Positions 53,372 through 64,000 of a stretch of 64,000 nt of DNA are shown here, piece after piece (positions within the stretch are counted from its first letter, which is position 1; each line of letters opens with the position of its first letter). Under the pieces are notes generated by a model, which had not been told where the DNA came from, did not search any database, and saw nothing but the letters and a program-made list of their open reading frames with translations. The translations under genes were made by a program, and so were the position numbers. The DNA lies in contig NC_090763.1 in assembly GCF_036898095.1 (NCBI RefSeq), forward strand, positions 61,721,167 through 61,785,166, in the 5' to 3' direction. The stretch is from Palaemon carinicauda (taxonomy: Eukaryota > Arthropoda > Malacostraca > Decapoda > Palaemonidae).

Positions 53372-53515
53372 ATTTTTCCTAACTGTACAAATCTGAGTTC
53401 TTTACAAAGGAGATAGATCACAGTGCAAGCTGGAAAACGACTATAAAAACTTTTAGTGAGATGTTAACAATCGGTCCGATTATTACCAGTGGGTAGCAAC
53501 GCCACAAATACGAAC
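53372..53515 (-). repeat. 3' inverted terminal repeat of C1
   Basis: GTTCTTTACAAAGGAGATAG, GCAAGCTGGAA and ACCAGTGGGTAGC recur inverted at 59628-59720. Confidence 0.65.
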
Positions 53516-53999
53516 CCTCATTACATAGGCAGCTCAACCTACGGTGGATGGAAGTCCTCTCTCCCCGTGGCTGGAACATTAACAGAAGGGATCACTGCTT
53601 TTGAGCATGGAAATGCATGAGATGAGCATCTTGACACCTCATTAACTAGTGATAATGTCAGCGGGTCAACGACCCGGGCACAGGTGGAAATCAATTGTAG
53701 AACACAAACGTAACACCGTCTAGGACCGGAAAGAGGTTTGTGAATATAAACACTGTGATTTACCCAGACTCTATCTACCCCTCGTTAGGAGAATATGGAC
53801 ATAATGATAAATAACACCAGATATATTAGCTAATCAGCTAAATGGGGCTTACCCATAGTTTAATCAAGCCCGTTGACAGGCAAGACAGATACTGTGCACC
53901 AAGAGAGGGGAAGATGAAAACAAAAGAAGCTAGTCATTCTTTCCATTTATTCCGGACTAAATCCGTAACCTCAGTCCACAACCAACAGCTAATAGTTCT

Positions 54000-54980
54000 G
54001 TGAGGGAGCATATCTAAGGACCTATGTGTTACGTCTTGCAGGTAGTAGGCTGCAAAGGTAGTTTGGCACCTCCATACACCCACCTGTAGTACTTGTCACA
54101 TAGGTTCTTTCTAAATGCAAAAAAGGTGCTTAAGCCCTGACTTCATGAGCTCTGGGCCAAGCCCTTCCGTGTTGGGAAAGGGGAGGGATTAAGAGCTCGG
54201 TCAATGACCAGCCTAATCCGAGAAGAAATCATGATCTAGGAGATTTTCTTTACCCTGACCATACTAACAAACGGGCGTTTCATATTAGCGCCAACTCCTC
54301 TCGTGAATACGAGATAGTGCCTTAGCACTCTCACAGGACACAAAAGCAGCTGATCAAGATCAATGGTTACTTCCCGAATACTAAAAATCGAAAAGGATGT
54401 AAATCTGGGGTCTGAAAAAGCTGGATTTTGAGTCTTCACAACAAACTCTAGGACAAAGTTGAATGAAATTATTTGTCCCCACACCCTTAAATGAGTGATG
54501 TAGGAAAGACCATGTAGCTCACTCCTCTGACTCTCTTAGCAGAGGCCAGGGCGAGTGAAAAGACTCTTGAGAGTCAGGTCTCAGTAAGAGACTCGACTCA
54601 GAGGCTTATAAGGGGCTCCCTTAAGGGAACGCAGGACTTCCGTGACGTTCCAAGGTGGCCTAACTTCCAACTGGGGGCAAGCTTGCTCAAAGTACAATAT
54701 AAGCATAGACAACTACACTGAAGAGAAAATATCTTCTCCTTTCAGTCTAAAGACCTGACTCCAGGCTGAGCGATAGCCTCCTATGGCCGACACTGAGCAG
54801 AGTTTTTCCTTCCGGAGGCAAAGTAAAAACCTGATAATTAAAGGGATATTGGGTCCAAGAGGAGAGATGCCCCTTACCATGACACCACTGGCAAAACATC
54901 ACCAATTTTCCTTCGTAAACTGAGGATGATAACCTCCTTAGGTATCCAGACATTTGTTTCTCCACTGGTTACAAAAACCC
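54000..54980 (-). pseudogene. Tyrosine recombinase remnant of C1
   Basis: The piece at 54484-54236 (FVVKTQNPAFSD, LDQLLLCPVRVLRHYL) aligns with the B2 recombinase (FIAKTQNPGVAD, PDHLLLCPVRSLRLCL). The piece at 54965-54747 has the N-terminal SGYLRRLSSSVYEGK and QWCHGKGH words. The catalytic end is frameshifted and no complete domain remains. Confidence 0.75.
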
Positions 54981-56340
54981 TCTCTGAGTGAGATACTGGA
55001 TAATCTCCAGGCGTGAAGTCGTAGGGATGTGACTGATTTATGATTGATCTGGATGTGTGGTTGACACAACAGGTCAGGAAGGGGAAGTAACTTCCTTGGA
55101 ACCTCCACCAGCAACAGCAGAAGGTCTGGCTACCATTCTGCCTGCGAAAATAGCAGAACTTTCTGAGCCACTGATAGGTTGGTTGCTGATCTGATGAGTT
55201 GAGTTTACTCACGAGGCAGAACAGGGGAACGCATAGACGTCCATGTTGTCCCACGGGTGTTGGAGGGAATCCTGCCTGTGGGCCCTGTACCAGCGAGCAG
55301 TACACCTGAAGTTCACTGTTCAGGAACATCGCAAATAGGTCTATGACTGGAGAACACCACAAAGTAATAACTTTGTTTACAATTTGAGAGCTTAAGACCA
55401 CTCAGATCTAACGACAGTATCTGAGTTTTCTGGCTCAGATTGTCTGCCACTATATAGCTTTTACCTGGCATGAAACGGGCTGACAGCGAGATCGCATTGT
55501 CCTCTGTCCAACGCAGGATTTCTACGGCTAGTTGGCAAAGCCGTCATGAAACAGTAGCTCCTTGCTCGTTTAAGTACACCACTACAGCCATGTTGTCACT
55601 CATTAAAAAGTTGTAGGAAATGTTGAAAGGTGAAGATCATTAAATACAAGGGAAGAGAAAGCAGGTCTACGTCCCTAAGAATGTTGGAATTGAGACTCCT
55701 CCAACTCAGGTCTTTCTTCTGATCTGTCCCCACTGGAATGAACATTCTGGGAGGGTCTTAGCCCTAAGACCATAAGGTCTTCAGCTACCATTAAAGTGAG
55801 TGTATGTGAAGATGACTGGGTGGCACCAGGTGCTCTAATGAAGTCAGGTGATCTAACAGGTGCTGCCAGCCACTGATGGGGCAGCAAAGAGCCACTCTGA
55901 AGGAATGGTTGTGGCACTTCTTTGAATCTTGCAATGGGAAGATTTTTGCCTGAATGGTATTTATCCTCCTTTCCTGGTATACCATGTCCTGATTTGGCTC
56001 TAAATTTGACTTTTCCGTGTTTACCATGATTCCCAGATCTAGGCAAAATCAGAGAAGAAGGGTCTCCACCAAGTCTGCGAAGGTTAGCCAGTCGTCTAGA
56101 TAACGAAGGAGACAAAGCACAGCACCCTGTATTGGTACACCTTGTTGTGCAATACAAACCCTCCTCCTTGAGGATGGATGGACGTGGATCTGGACGTATG
56201 CATCCTTTAGGTCCAATGATTTCATGAAGTCCTTTGGTCTTACTGCCAGCTTGACCATGACTGCGGTGTCCACCTTGAACGGAGTGATTGATGACCGGTC
56301 TCTAGTTTCCAGATGTCTCCTACGAGAAAAAATTGATTGT
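54981..56340 (-). pseudogene. RT / RNase H remnant of C1
   Basis: RT motif A (SLDLKDAYVQIHVHP) and motif C (LLRYLDDWL) occur in one short frame at 56273-56049. They are only about 25 residues apart instead of about 65, so about 40 residues of the palm are deleted. Further left are frames with the IVNKVITLWCSPVIDLFA block after RNase H (55401-54874). Inactive. Confidence 0.78.
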
Positions 56341-59300
56341 AAAATCCTAGGGATCCATAGAGGACCTCTTGGAGGGCGCCCTTCTCTCCAGGGTTTTGCC
56401 CCGTGGCACTACCACCCCTGCCACCCGAGTCTCACCCATCTCCGCACTGGTAGTATTGTGGGAAGGAAGCCACACCTATCACCCTGTAAAACACATTCGC
56501 CAGGTCACCCTCTCCTCCGCTTGCTGTCTTGTCATGAAAGGGCGGCCTTTTGGGATACCCCTCTTTAAGCTGGAATTACCTCTGCCCAACATTGAAGATC
56601 TTAGGGTCTTGTCTTGGTGCTGGAAAAGTCTTAGGCCCAGCTTGTGCCAAAGAGGGTAGGCCAAGATTTAACAGCCCTGTAAAGAAGAGTCTTGGCTCAC
56701 CTTCCTCCACTTATCGGTCACCCCGTCGACGTCCTCGAGAGGAAGCAAGGACAAGGATCTTCAGGAGGATTTACAGAGAAGTATGATCTCCTTCCTCGGC
56801 ACCTGTCTCTAAAACTTGGAGACAACAGCATCGTGGCACATTTCTCCAGGATCCAGTTGGCCCACTGGTTAGCAACGTTGTGTCAAGAACTCGGCCAATA
56901 AGGATAGGTCTTTGGTGGTAGCCAGAAAAACCCACCGTCCCCGACCCGTGGTCCATCTAGGAGGAGGCCTGAAGCGTAGCCTTCACCAACACCTTCATGT
57001 TTGCGGCGTCAGTGGGAGGATCACAACTGACTGGACTGACAGCTTCGAGTTCATGACCTGGGCTACAGCTGAAACGACCACAACTAAGGGGCAGAGAAGG
57101 GTCACATTAAGTACATTATAGTAATTTCTTTGCCTTACAAATAGTAGTGGAAACAATTTAGTGGAGCAGCCAGCCCTAAGGGAGTCCTTACTCACAAATA
57201 TCTGCTAATTGACTTTTGCAATTGAACCAGCGGCAAGTTTAGACCACGGAAGCTCTAGTCATGCCGCCGTCTATGGTCACATCCCTCCCCTTAAGAGGAG
57301 ATTAGGGAGCCTCACCAAGGTCGTTGAGTAGCCTCCTGCATGCCAGTGGACTCAAAATTGCCTTCCTGCCTGACATGAACCTTTAGTATGGCTGGAGATA
57401 GTAACTCACCTACAGAATTGTCAAATTGATCTGAATCACAGGGGGAGGAGGAGGGGTTCAACTTTAGCTATGCGAGTTGTGAGAGGCTACAGCGCATTGA
57501 ACCTGCTTCTGAAGACTAGGGTCTCCCCAAAAATTTGAAAGACCAGTTCTTCAAGAGCATGTTCTTGTCCTTCCTCTCTCAAGTCTTACCAGTGAAGGAA
57601 GAAAAGATACTGGTGCCCTCTATCTGACCCTTAGTCTCAAAAGACTTTGCATGGGTTTAAACTGGGATGTTCAATGATTATAAGGCTTCTGAGTAAGAAG
57701 CCCACTAAACAACTTCAATTGGCGACAGCCTGTAAGAGTCAGTGAACAAGACTTCCCTCAGAGATCTTGATCCCTTGTGGGCCCAGGTGTGAAAGGTGTC
57801 CCACAGAGGTGTAACCTGCCTCTTCTTATGGCGCCTCGGGTTAGGCTTAATGGGATAAACCCCGAAGTCCTCCCAGAAGGGATCAAGCTCGGAAGCTGTA
57901 GGCTTGAACCTCTGTGTTTCTAGGTGATGTTGAAGCCTGGAAATACTGTATGTCCATAGGAGCGTGTTCATCCATTGGAACTGGCTCCAGAAGGGGGATG
58001 AGCAGATTCATGTTAACAGAAGCAAGCCTGTTCCCTTCAGCAGAGCAAAGTCTAGGACCAGAGGGAGCCTCAGAGGGTTGGGAGGACACAGATACCTTCC
58101 CAGTTTCTGAAAGTCTTTAACAGGATGGAAAACATTGCAGGATTTCTTAAAGCAGGCATGGTAACACACTGCCTTAAAGATCTCCTGCAACAAGAGCAAC
58201 TCCTTGACGAACACAGTAGGATCAAGAGTGGGCTGCGAAGCCTGAACAGGAGCACCTGCTACCTCTTTTGGCAGGAGTTGCTCCACTGATCTCAGACGAG
58301 CATGATCCAAATGGGGGTGAGGGCACATGTACAGCAGTAGGTGTATGAGTGCGCGGATGTTTTGCACACTATCCGAGAAGTTAAGGTCTGCTTAAGAGAT
58401 TGAGAGTACGAGGCACAGGTGGGCGAGCATTTATTTCATTTCAGCCAGGTGAGCGTGACAGTGATCACACCTGGCAAGCACGCGTGCGCTAATTAGGCGA
58501 GTCTCACGGGTTAGCCATCGGTCCGCCGGATAATCGCTGGAGAGATCATCAGCGAGCTCTGAAGGGCTAGGTCTCCCAGGCGACAAGTCATGCTGGCCCT
58601 GGCGAGCTACATAAGAAGATGTGCTCCCAGGTGGGGACAACCTCTTGCACTTGCAAGGGCGTTTGACGAAGAGACCCAAAGAGTCAGCTAGCTCAGAAGG
58701 GTAAGACTGCCAAGCCTGTCTTCGTTTTTCAAACTCACCCCAAGTGGAAAGAGCACCTGAGTACTACCACAGGGAACTGAAACCACCCTAAGGAGTGAGC
58801 ACGATAGGGCAAGGCTTACCAGAGCACTAACTCGCACTTCTCCAACAGGAAATGATCTGCTACAGAGGACAAAGGTTTGGGGGACAAGGGACCGAACAGA
58901 AGGGACTTCCTCTTGTTGGTTCTTGAGAGGGAAAGGCCCAAGACAACCCCACCAAAAACAGATGTACTGTCCTGCTAAGCCCCAAGAACCAACACCTTCA
59001 GAACCCCATACTTCGATAGGGAACCCAAAAGTCCCATCAAAGGTTAAAGCAGATGCAAAGTGTCTTGGAATGCTGACTGCCCAGGGTAGGAAGGTTTTGT
59101 CACCTCACTACGGGAGATGGGCACAACTTCCTGACCCGAGGGTTGCCTAAGATGTAAACGGCCACCACTCTTACTGGATCAACCATCAGAGAAGGCCAAA
59201 TGAGAAGGGGCAGAAGGAAGGGTACCAGTAGGAGGAAGTCGTTGGGATTTCTTAAACACCAAGGAAGACCCCACAGGCAAAGAATCACTTTTAGATTTCT

Positions 59301-59440
59301 CCATCCTCCTGCCATGCCGCTCCTACTGGGGGATGGCCACTTCCGACACTCATCGCATGGAGAAACCTTCATGCAGGAGTGTACTTTGAATGAAGGACAA
59401 AGGCGATAAGGATCCATCTCCATAGCTGACATAAATGTGC
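56341..59440 (-). pseudogene. gag remnant of C1
   Basis: Short minus-strand frames at 57705-57971, 58008-58367, 58431-58679 and 59100-59432. The last contains C/H words (CPSFKVHSC..SPCDEC) in the position of the gag zinc cluster, close to the 5' end. 56341-57700 probably holds the gag C-terminal domain but is too decayed to prove. Confidence 0.55.
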
Positions 59441-59599
59441 CGGACCACTATACCAGAACAAGCCAACATGTTGGCAACCTCAAGCTCACTCATGCCCGAA
59501 AAAAAAAAAGAACTATCAAAGCTTTCAAGAATGTCAGTACCAGGAACATGGAAGAGGACGTCCGCTCTCAATCACTGCTGAAATCAATGTGGGGTTGTT

Positions 59600-59740
59600 G
59601 TTAGTGAGGGGAGGATGGTGCCTCCCCGCTACCCAATGGTAACAATATCTCATTAACAGTTTTTATTGACATGTTCCAGCTTGCGCCGTCATCCATCTCC
59701 AATGTAAAGAACGAGGGCTTTTATTTATGTCGGAGCAAAT
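59600..59740 (-). repeat. 5' inverted terminal repeat of C1
   Basis: Imperfect inverse of 53372-53515, followed by the GGAGCAAAT tip. Confidence 0.65.
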
Positions 59741-60070
59741 GTTTAAATCTGGAGTAAAATCCTATATTTACTATATCTTTTTTAATGCACAGCCCTATCA
59801 AAGGATAAATATTTACTATTACTTTTACGTATGTAATAAAAATATGTTAAGGAAGGGGTAAAAGCAATAGTCAATTGCTTGGCTATGTTTTCATAAAATT
59901 TAGTAACTACACTAGGACCAATTTGGTCTATACCTTTAACTAAGCAAATACAAGCCAATGTTAAATTGAACTACATAATAATATACCTAAATTGATCGGG
60001 ATATACTAGGCGTATATCCAGATATACTAGGTGTATATCCACTACCGATAGAAAATATACCATTCTTAAC
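59741..60070. other. Spacer with a short direct repeat
   Basis: AT-rich. Two units of about 21 bp (GATATACTAGGCGTATATCCA and a near copy) stand in tandem at about 60000-60041. Nothing else recognised. Confidence 0.5.
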
Positions 60071-60360
60071 AGTTTACAGGTCACTCACAAATGGCAGAGG
60101 CAAAGGACAGGACAAGGTCCCAGAGACTGACCATATACATATATGATCAACACCCAAGCTAAGACCAGAGAGGGCCAGACAATGGTTGCCAATGACTCAT
60201 CAGGTAGTCCTATGGGCTCCCCTAAACACCACATCCTTTGCTCACAAGGATGGTGAGATTGCAGACATTACTGGAAACTATTGAGCTTGAGTGGAACTCG
60301 AACCCACGTCTAACAGATTTCCAGGCAGGAATGTTTTAAATAGGCTACCACAAACCCTTA
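60071..60360 (-). repeat. tRNA-derived SINE
   Basis: On the minus strand the unit opens with GGGTTTGTGGTAGCC and carries a B-box-like GGTTCGAGTTCC (rc of 60293-60304), so its head is tRNA-like and could act as a pol III promoter. The body continues through CCATCCTTGTGAGC and CCTGATGAGTCATTGGCA to GCCTCTGCCATTTGTGAG. I recognise this layout from decapod repeat families. It is not a tRNA gene: there is no cloverleaf and the head is diverged. Confidence 0.75.
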
Positions 60361-60550
60361 GGCTACATAATGCCGAGCAAAGATCGATAGCCTGTATAAC
60401 TTGCTGTATTTACCAATAAAAATAAAAAAATGTTTTACATGGATGTTTGTAAAGTTAATGGTCATAGTCTCTTATTGTGAGTGCATTAATAGGAAGTCTT
60501 GTCAAACTTTTCATTATTGTTTTACTGTATTATCATGATACTCAGAGATT

Positions 60551-60613
60551 CTGGGCTTATAGCATCCTGCTTTTCAAACTAGGGTTGTAGCTCTACTTGT
60601 AATAATAACAATA
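60551..60613 (+). repeat. AAT-tailed interspersed repeat, short copy
   Basis: CTGGGCTTATAGCATCCTGC...CTAGGGTTGTAGCT followed by AATAATAACAATA; the tail block of the repeat at 9850-10440. Confidence 0.7.
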
Positions 60614-60639
60614 GTTTTCACCTAATTAAAACTTTCACT

Positions 60640-61063
60640 TGCAGAAAATGATCAAGAATGGGAGGTAAATCAGTCGTTTTTTGCAGATGATACTGTACTG
60701 GTTGCAAACTCGGAAGAGAAGCTTGGCCGATTAGTGACAGAATTTGGAAGGGTATGTGAGAGAAGGAAGTTGAGAGTTGATGTTGGTAAGAGTAAGGTTA
60801 TGATATGTATAAGAAGGGAAGGTGGTGTGAGGTTGAACATCATATTAAATGGAGAGTTACTTGAGGAAGTAGATCGGTTTAATTACTTGGGGTCTGTTGT
60901 TGCAGCAAATGGTGGAGTGGAAGCAGATGTATGTCAGAGAGGGAATGAAAAATGCAAAGTGTTGGGGGCAGTGAAGGGAGTTGTATAGAATAGAGGGTTA
61001 GGCATGAATGTAAAGAGAGTTCTGTATGAGAAAGTGATTGTACGACTGGTGGTTAAGTTTGAT
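60640..61063 (+). pseudogene. LINE reverse transcriptase fragment
   Basis: A plus-strand frame encodes QSFFADDTVLVANSEEKL, then VGKSKVM, EEVDRFNYLGS and, after one stop at 60986-60988, NRGLGMNVKRVLYEKVI. FADD plus K-S-K-x-M and Y-L-G-S are motifs C, D and E of non-LTR retrotransposon RT. It is a 5'- and 3'-truncated piece, 84 codons in the longest frame. It ends where DIRS element B2 begins. It is the only coding transposon fragment on the plus strand. Confidence 0.82.
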
Positions 61064-61562
61064 TAAATAGCTAAGGTTTGTTTAGTTAGGAAAAATACAA
61101 ATTATCTACGAATTTGTAATTTGTTCCGTAACTGGAATACACACCACGCTATTTAATAGGGGTGACTCACACATTAGGAGGGTGGACGTCTCAGCCAATC
61201 TGACTTTTGGCTTTTACCCGAGTGTATCAGTACTCAAAAAATAAGGAGTCCCTGCGCCTTATTAAAACCTTGTTACGCAAGGTTCGCGGCCTGCGCAAGC
61301 TGTGTGTTGAGGTATGTAGAAGTGTGACTGTCCTGGTAAAGTTATTCCAAGTTCTTTAGAAGGAAAAACTGTGCAACTAGGACTTTCCCATTACCACCTC
61401 GTCAGTGTATGGGGATGCAACAGTATCAGTCTTAATACTAGATACACAAGGGAGCATGGTTTACCTGCAGTGGTTTGAGGTCAGCTATGCAGAGAACCCA
61501 GGATGCTGCTTTCCCCAAGAGAGGGGAGAATGAAGAAAAGAATAAGGGCCAGTCAAACCTTT

Positions 61563-62700
61563 TCATTCATGCAGACTAAAACAGGGTAACAATGCCCTCA
61601 ACCTTCTGCTACTTGTCCAATAAGGAGCTTGAGGTTTTAAACCAGCTGCTGTACAGCCACCACAGGACCGACAGAGAACGTATCGAGTCTCCTGTGGGTC
61701 ATGTCTTGCAAGTAGTGGGATGCAAACGTGGTCTGACGCTTCCACACCCCCAGCTTGAAGAACCTGAGTCACTGAGAAGTTTCTCTTGAATGCCAGGGAC
61801 ATAGCTATGCCCCTGACATCATGATTTCTGGGGCGACGTGACGGAGGAGGGTCTGGATTCAGTGCATAGTCTATGACCTTGCGAATCCACGTTGAGATGG
61901 TGTTCTTGGTGACCCTCCTCTTGGTCCTTCCTGTGCTGACAAATAGTGCAGGCACACGAGGACGGGTTGCGGCTGTTCTCTTAAGACACAGCCTCAAACT
62001 CCTCACTGGGCATAGTAAGAGATGGTCTGGGTCATCTGTTACAGTACGGAGACAAGAAATCCAGAAGGAGTCAAATCGTTGATCCGCTACTCCCGGGTTC
62101 TGAGTCTTAGCAATAAACTCAGGGACGAAGCTGAACGTTACCTCTCCCCATCCCCTTGAATGGGCGATGTCGTATGAAAGACCATGAAATTCACAGACTC
62201 GCTTGGCCGAAGCCAAAGCTAGCAGGAACATCGTCTTCCAAGTCAGGTGGCGATCAGTTGCCTGGCCTAATGGTTCATAGGGAGGTCTCACTTCTGACTG
62301 GGGGCAGGTAAGTTCATAACTCTGTATGAGTAAAGAAAGTTCTAGCGATGAAGAAATGTCCATTCCTTTCAGTCTGAAGGCGAGGCTTAAGGCCGAGCGA
62401 TAGCCTTTCATTGCCGAGACTGATAGGCGCATTTCTTCATGCAAATACACGAGGAACGCCGCTATTGCTGGAATAGTGGCATCGAGTGGAGAGATACCCC
62501 TTCCACGACACTAACCACATTAGACTTTCCACTTTGCCTGGTAGACTGCTGCTGATGACTTACGCAGGTATCCAGCCATCCTAATCGCAAGTTGTTGCGA
62601 AAATCCTCTCTGAGAGAGGATATGCTGGATAGTCTCCAGGCGTGAAGTCGTAGTGTACCTACGGCTTTGTGGAATATGTTGGCATGTGGTTGAGAAGATT
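61563..62700 (-). pseudogene. Tyrosine recombinase of B2, disrupted
   Basis: The main frame (62450-61563) contains VSAMKGYRSALSLAF, the first catalytic R in SAKRVCEF, HLLLCPVRSLRLCL and the H-x2-R pair in HDVRGIAMS. A frameshift near 61740 (in a G run) removes the final W/H...Y segment from this frame; the Y-containing word is readable in the next frame. Upstream, the DNA-binding part (RKSSAAVYQAKWKV) is followed by two stops near 62520. So at least three lesions. Confidence 0.82.
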
Positions 62701-62703
62701 GTG

Positions 62704-64000
62704 TCATGGAGGGAGTTCTCTTGGGGGCTCCATTAGGAGCTGCAGAAGGTCCGGAAACCATTCTGCGTGATACCATAGCGGAGCTATGAGGGTCATTGAA
62801 AGATTGACCGATGTTCTGGTCTTGTTGAGTACCCTCCTCATCGGACAGAACGGGGGAAAGGCGTAAACGTCAATGTTGTCCCACCGTTGTTGGAAAGCAT
62901 CTTGCCAGAGAGCCTTGGGGTCTGGGACTGGGGAACAATACATCGGGAGCCTGAAGTTCACGGCCGTTGCGAAGAGGTCCACAATCGGAGAACCCCACAA
63001 AGTCAGGACTTTCTTGGCTACTAGATGATCCAAAGACCACTCGGTACTCACTATCTGAGATGCTCTGCTCAAGTTATCGGCGAGCACATTCCTTTTGCCC
63101 CGAATGAAGCATGCCGATAGTGGTATCGAGTGGATTTCGGCCCATCTCAGTATCTCTCCTGCTGGATGGGATAGCTGCTGCGAAAAAGTACCTCCTTGCT
63201 GGTTGATGTAAGTCACTACTGTGGTGTTGTCGCTCATCACCACCACTGAGTGGCCTGTCAGAAACTGTTGAATGGCCAGAAAGACAGCCTTCATCTCTAG
63301 GAGATTTATGTGGAGGTACTTTTCTGACTCTGACCAGAGGCCTGAGGTCGTGTGGTGCAGCACGTGGGACCCCCCACCCTTTTTTTTTTTGAAGAGTCTG
63401 AGAACAGCATAAAATCTGGGGGGAGGACGAGAAGGTCCACTCCCTTTCATAGCTTCTCGTCTGTCACCCACCACTGGAGGTCTGTCAGTTCCGCTGATCC
63501 CATGGGAATTCGGATGTCCGGGGAGTAGTGAGCTTGATTCCACCGGGACTTGAGTTGCTACTGGAGGGATCGTCTGAGAATAGGTCTTGCAACCTTTCTC
63601 AGCCTTGTTATCCTGTCACCTGATGGGAAGGCTTTGAGGAGATTGGTGTCTATGATCATGCCTAAGTATATCAGTCTCTGTGTAGGAAGCAGAGACGACT
63701 TCTTGAGATTTACCATGATCCCCAGATTCTGGCAATGTCTCAGAAGTTTGTCTCGGTGTTGAAGAAGGGTTGACACCGAGTCTGCTAGGATTAGCCAGTC
63801 GTCCAGATAACGGAGGAGACGGATGCCAATCCTGTGTGCCCAAGATGACCCTAGGGCAAACACTCTGGTGAAAACTTGGGGTGCTGTGGAAACACCGAAG
63901 CACAGCACTTTGAACTAGTACTTTCTGTTGTCCAGGCTGAATCTTAAGTACTTCCTTGAAGACTCATGGAATGGGATCTGGAAGTACGCGTCCTTTAGGT
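62704..64000 (-). pseudogene. RT / RNase H of B2, disrupted and cut by the window end
   Basis: RNase H words HINLLEMKAVF, VMSDNTTVVTYI and NVLADNLSR and the block after them (GSPIVDLFATA) lie in 63543-62704. A run of ten T at 63381-63390 shifts the frame at the first RNase H strand. RT motif C (LLRYLDDWLILAD) lies in 63908-63558, with a stop just upstream. The last bases of the window encode the start of RT motif A (LKDAYFQIPF). Confidence 0.82.

Larger units (their letters stand above)
53346..59740 (-). mobile_element. DIRS-type retrotransposon C1, old diverged relative of family B
   Basis: About 6.4 kb. The 3' tip (AATTTGTATTTTTCCTAACTGTACAAA) matches the B1 tip, and the 5' tip ends CGGAGCAAATGTTTAAAT, like B1. 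Inverted blocks shared by both ends include TTCTTTACA..GGAGAT and GCAAGCTGGAA. Minus-sense remnants follow the DIRS order: recombinase (54000-54980), RNase H (54980-55640), RT (55640-56340), gag (57700-59440). No ICR was found. All reading frames are broken. Confidence 0.8.
61064..64000 (-). mobile_element. DIRS-type retrotransposon B2, 3'-truncated, continues past the window
   Basis: The left edge lies inside the ICR (AAATAGCTAAGG...CTATTTAATAGGGGTGAC at 61064-61162). The 3' ITR expected to its left is absent and LINE sequence abuts directly. Recombinase, RNase H and RT remnants follow in minus sense; gag and the 5' ITR would be beyond 64000. It is the best preserved family B coding sequence here, but with several stops and shifts. 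Confidence 0.8.

Noticed and set aside
53600..53900. ICR of C1
   Set aside because: Searched for complements of both C1 tips next to the 3' ITR; only a faint GGGGCTTACCCAT similarity to B1 remains, not enough to call.
60290..60360. tRNA gene
   Set aside because: B-box-like word present, but there is no cloverleaf, the A box is diverged and the sequence continues as a SINE body.

Overview
This is a 64 kb piece of a repeat-rich animal nuclear genome, most likely a decapod crustacean (a shrimp). The reasons are the dense DIRS-type tyrosine-recombinase retrotransposons, long (GA)n microsatellites, short interspersed repeats of a kind I associate with caridean genomes, and spliced exons with GTAAG/GTATG donors. 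The organism assignment is an inference. There are no operons, rRNA genes or CRISPR arrays.

The only host gene I can support lies on the minus strand. A long first coding exon (50865-52323) encodes a basic, serine-rich nuclear-type N-terminus and ends inside a BTB/POZ domain. A second exon (49845-49969) continues that domain. Phase-compatible exons lie at 25241-25440 and 8328-8442, and there is a tentative 69-bp exon at 34733-34801. The gene therefore spans at least 44 kb and its 3' end is not in the window. Nearly all the rest is intron filled with transposons.

There are eight DIRS-type copies, and all lie on the minus strand, the same sense as the host gene. Family A has four copies of about 6.5 kb. 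A1 (11643-24760) is split by A2 (17981-24541), which is nested in its 5' leader. A3 is at 27769-34307 and A4 at 42832-49343. Each has inverted terminal repeats (ITRs) and, next to the 3' ITR, an internal complementary region (ICR) that matches both ends of that same copy. A1 and A4 carry gag, reverse transcriptase/RNase H and tyrosine recombinase (YR) in overlapping frames, with a single visible nonsense codon each. A2 and A3 are deletion derivatives without the RT core. A3 still has an intact YR.

A second, older family B is represented by B1 (35055-41220), B2 (61064 to the window end), C1 (53346-59740, a diverged relative) and D1 (about 1300-4595, a gag plus 5' ITR fragment). All are decayed.

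Other repeats are a non-autonomous pogo/Tigger-like element with TA target duplication (4995-7619) that carries long GA tracts; two piggyBac-like MITEs flanked by TTAA (10954-11260, 25491-25798); a tRNA-derived SINE (60071-60360); two copies of another short retroposon (24974-25172, 37501-37698); three copies of an AAT-tailed repeat; and a LINE RT fragment (60640-61063).

Layout, left to right: D1; pogo element; exon 8328; AAT-tailed repeat; MITE; A1 with A2 inside; short retroposon; exon 25241; MITE; A3; tentative exon 34733; B1; A4; exons 49845 and 50865; C1; SINE; LINE fragment; B2.
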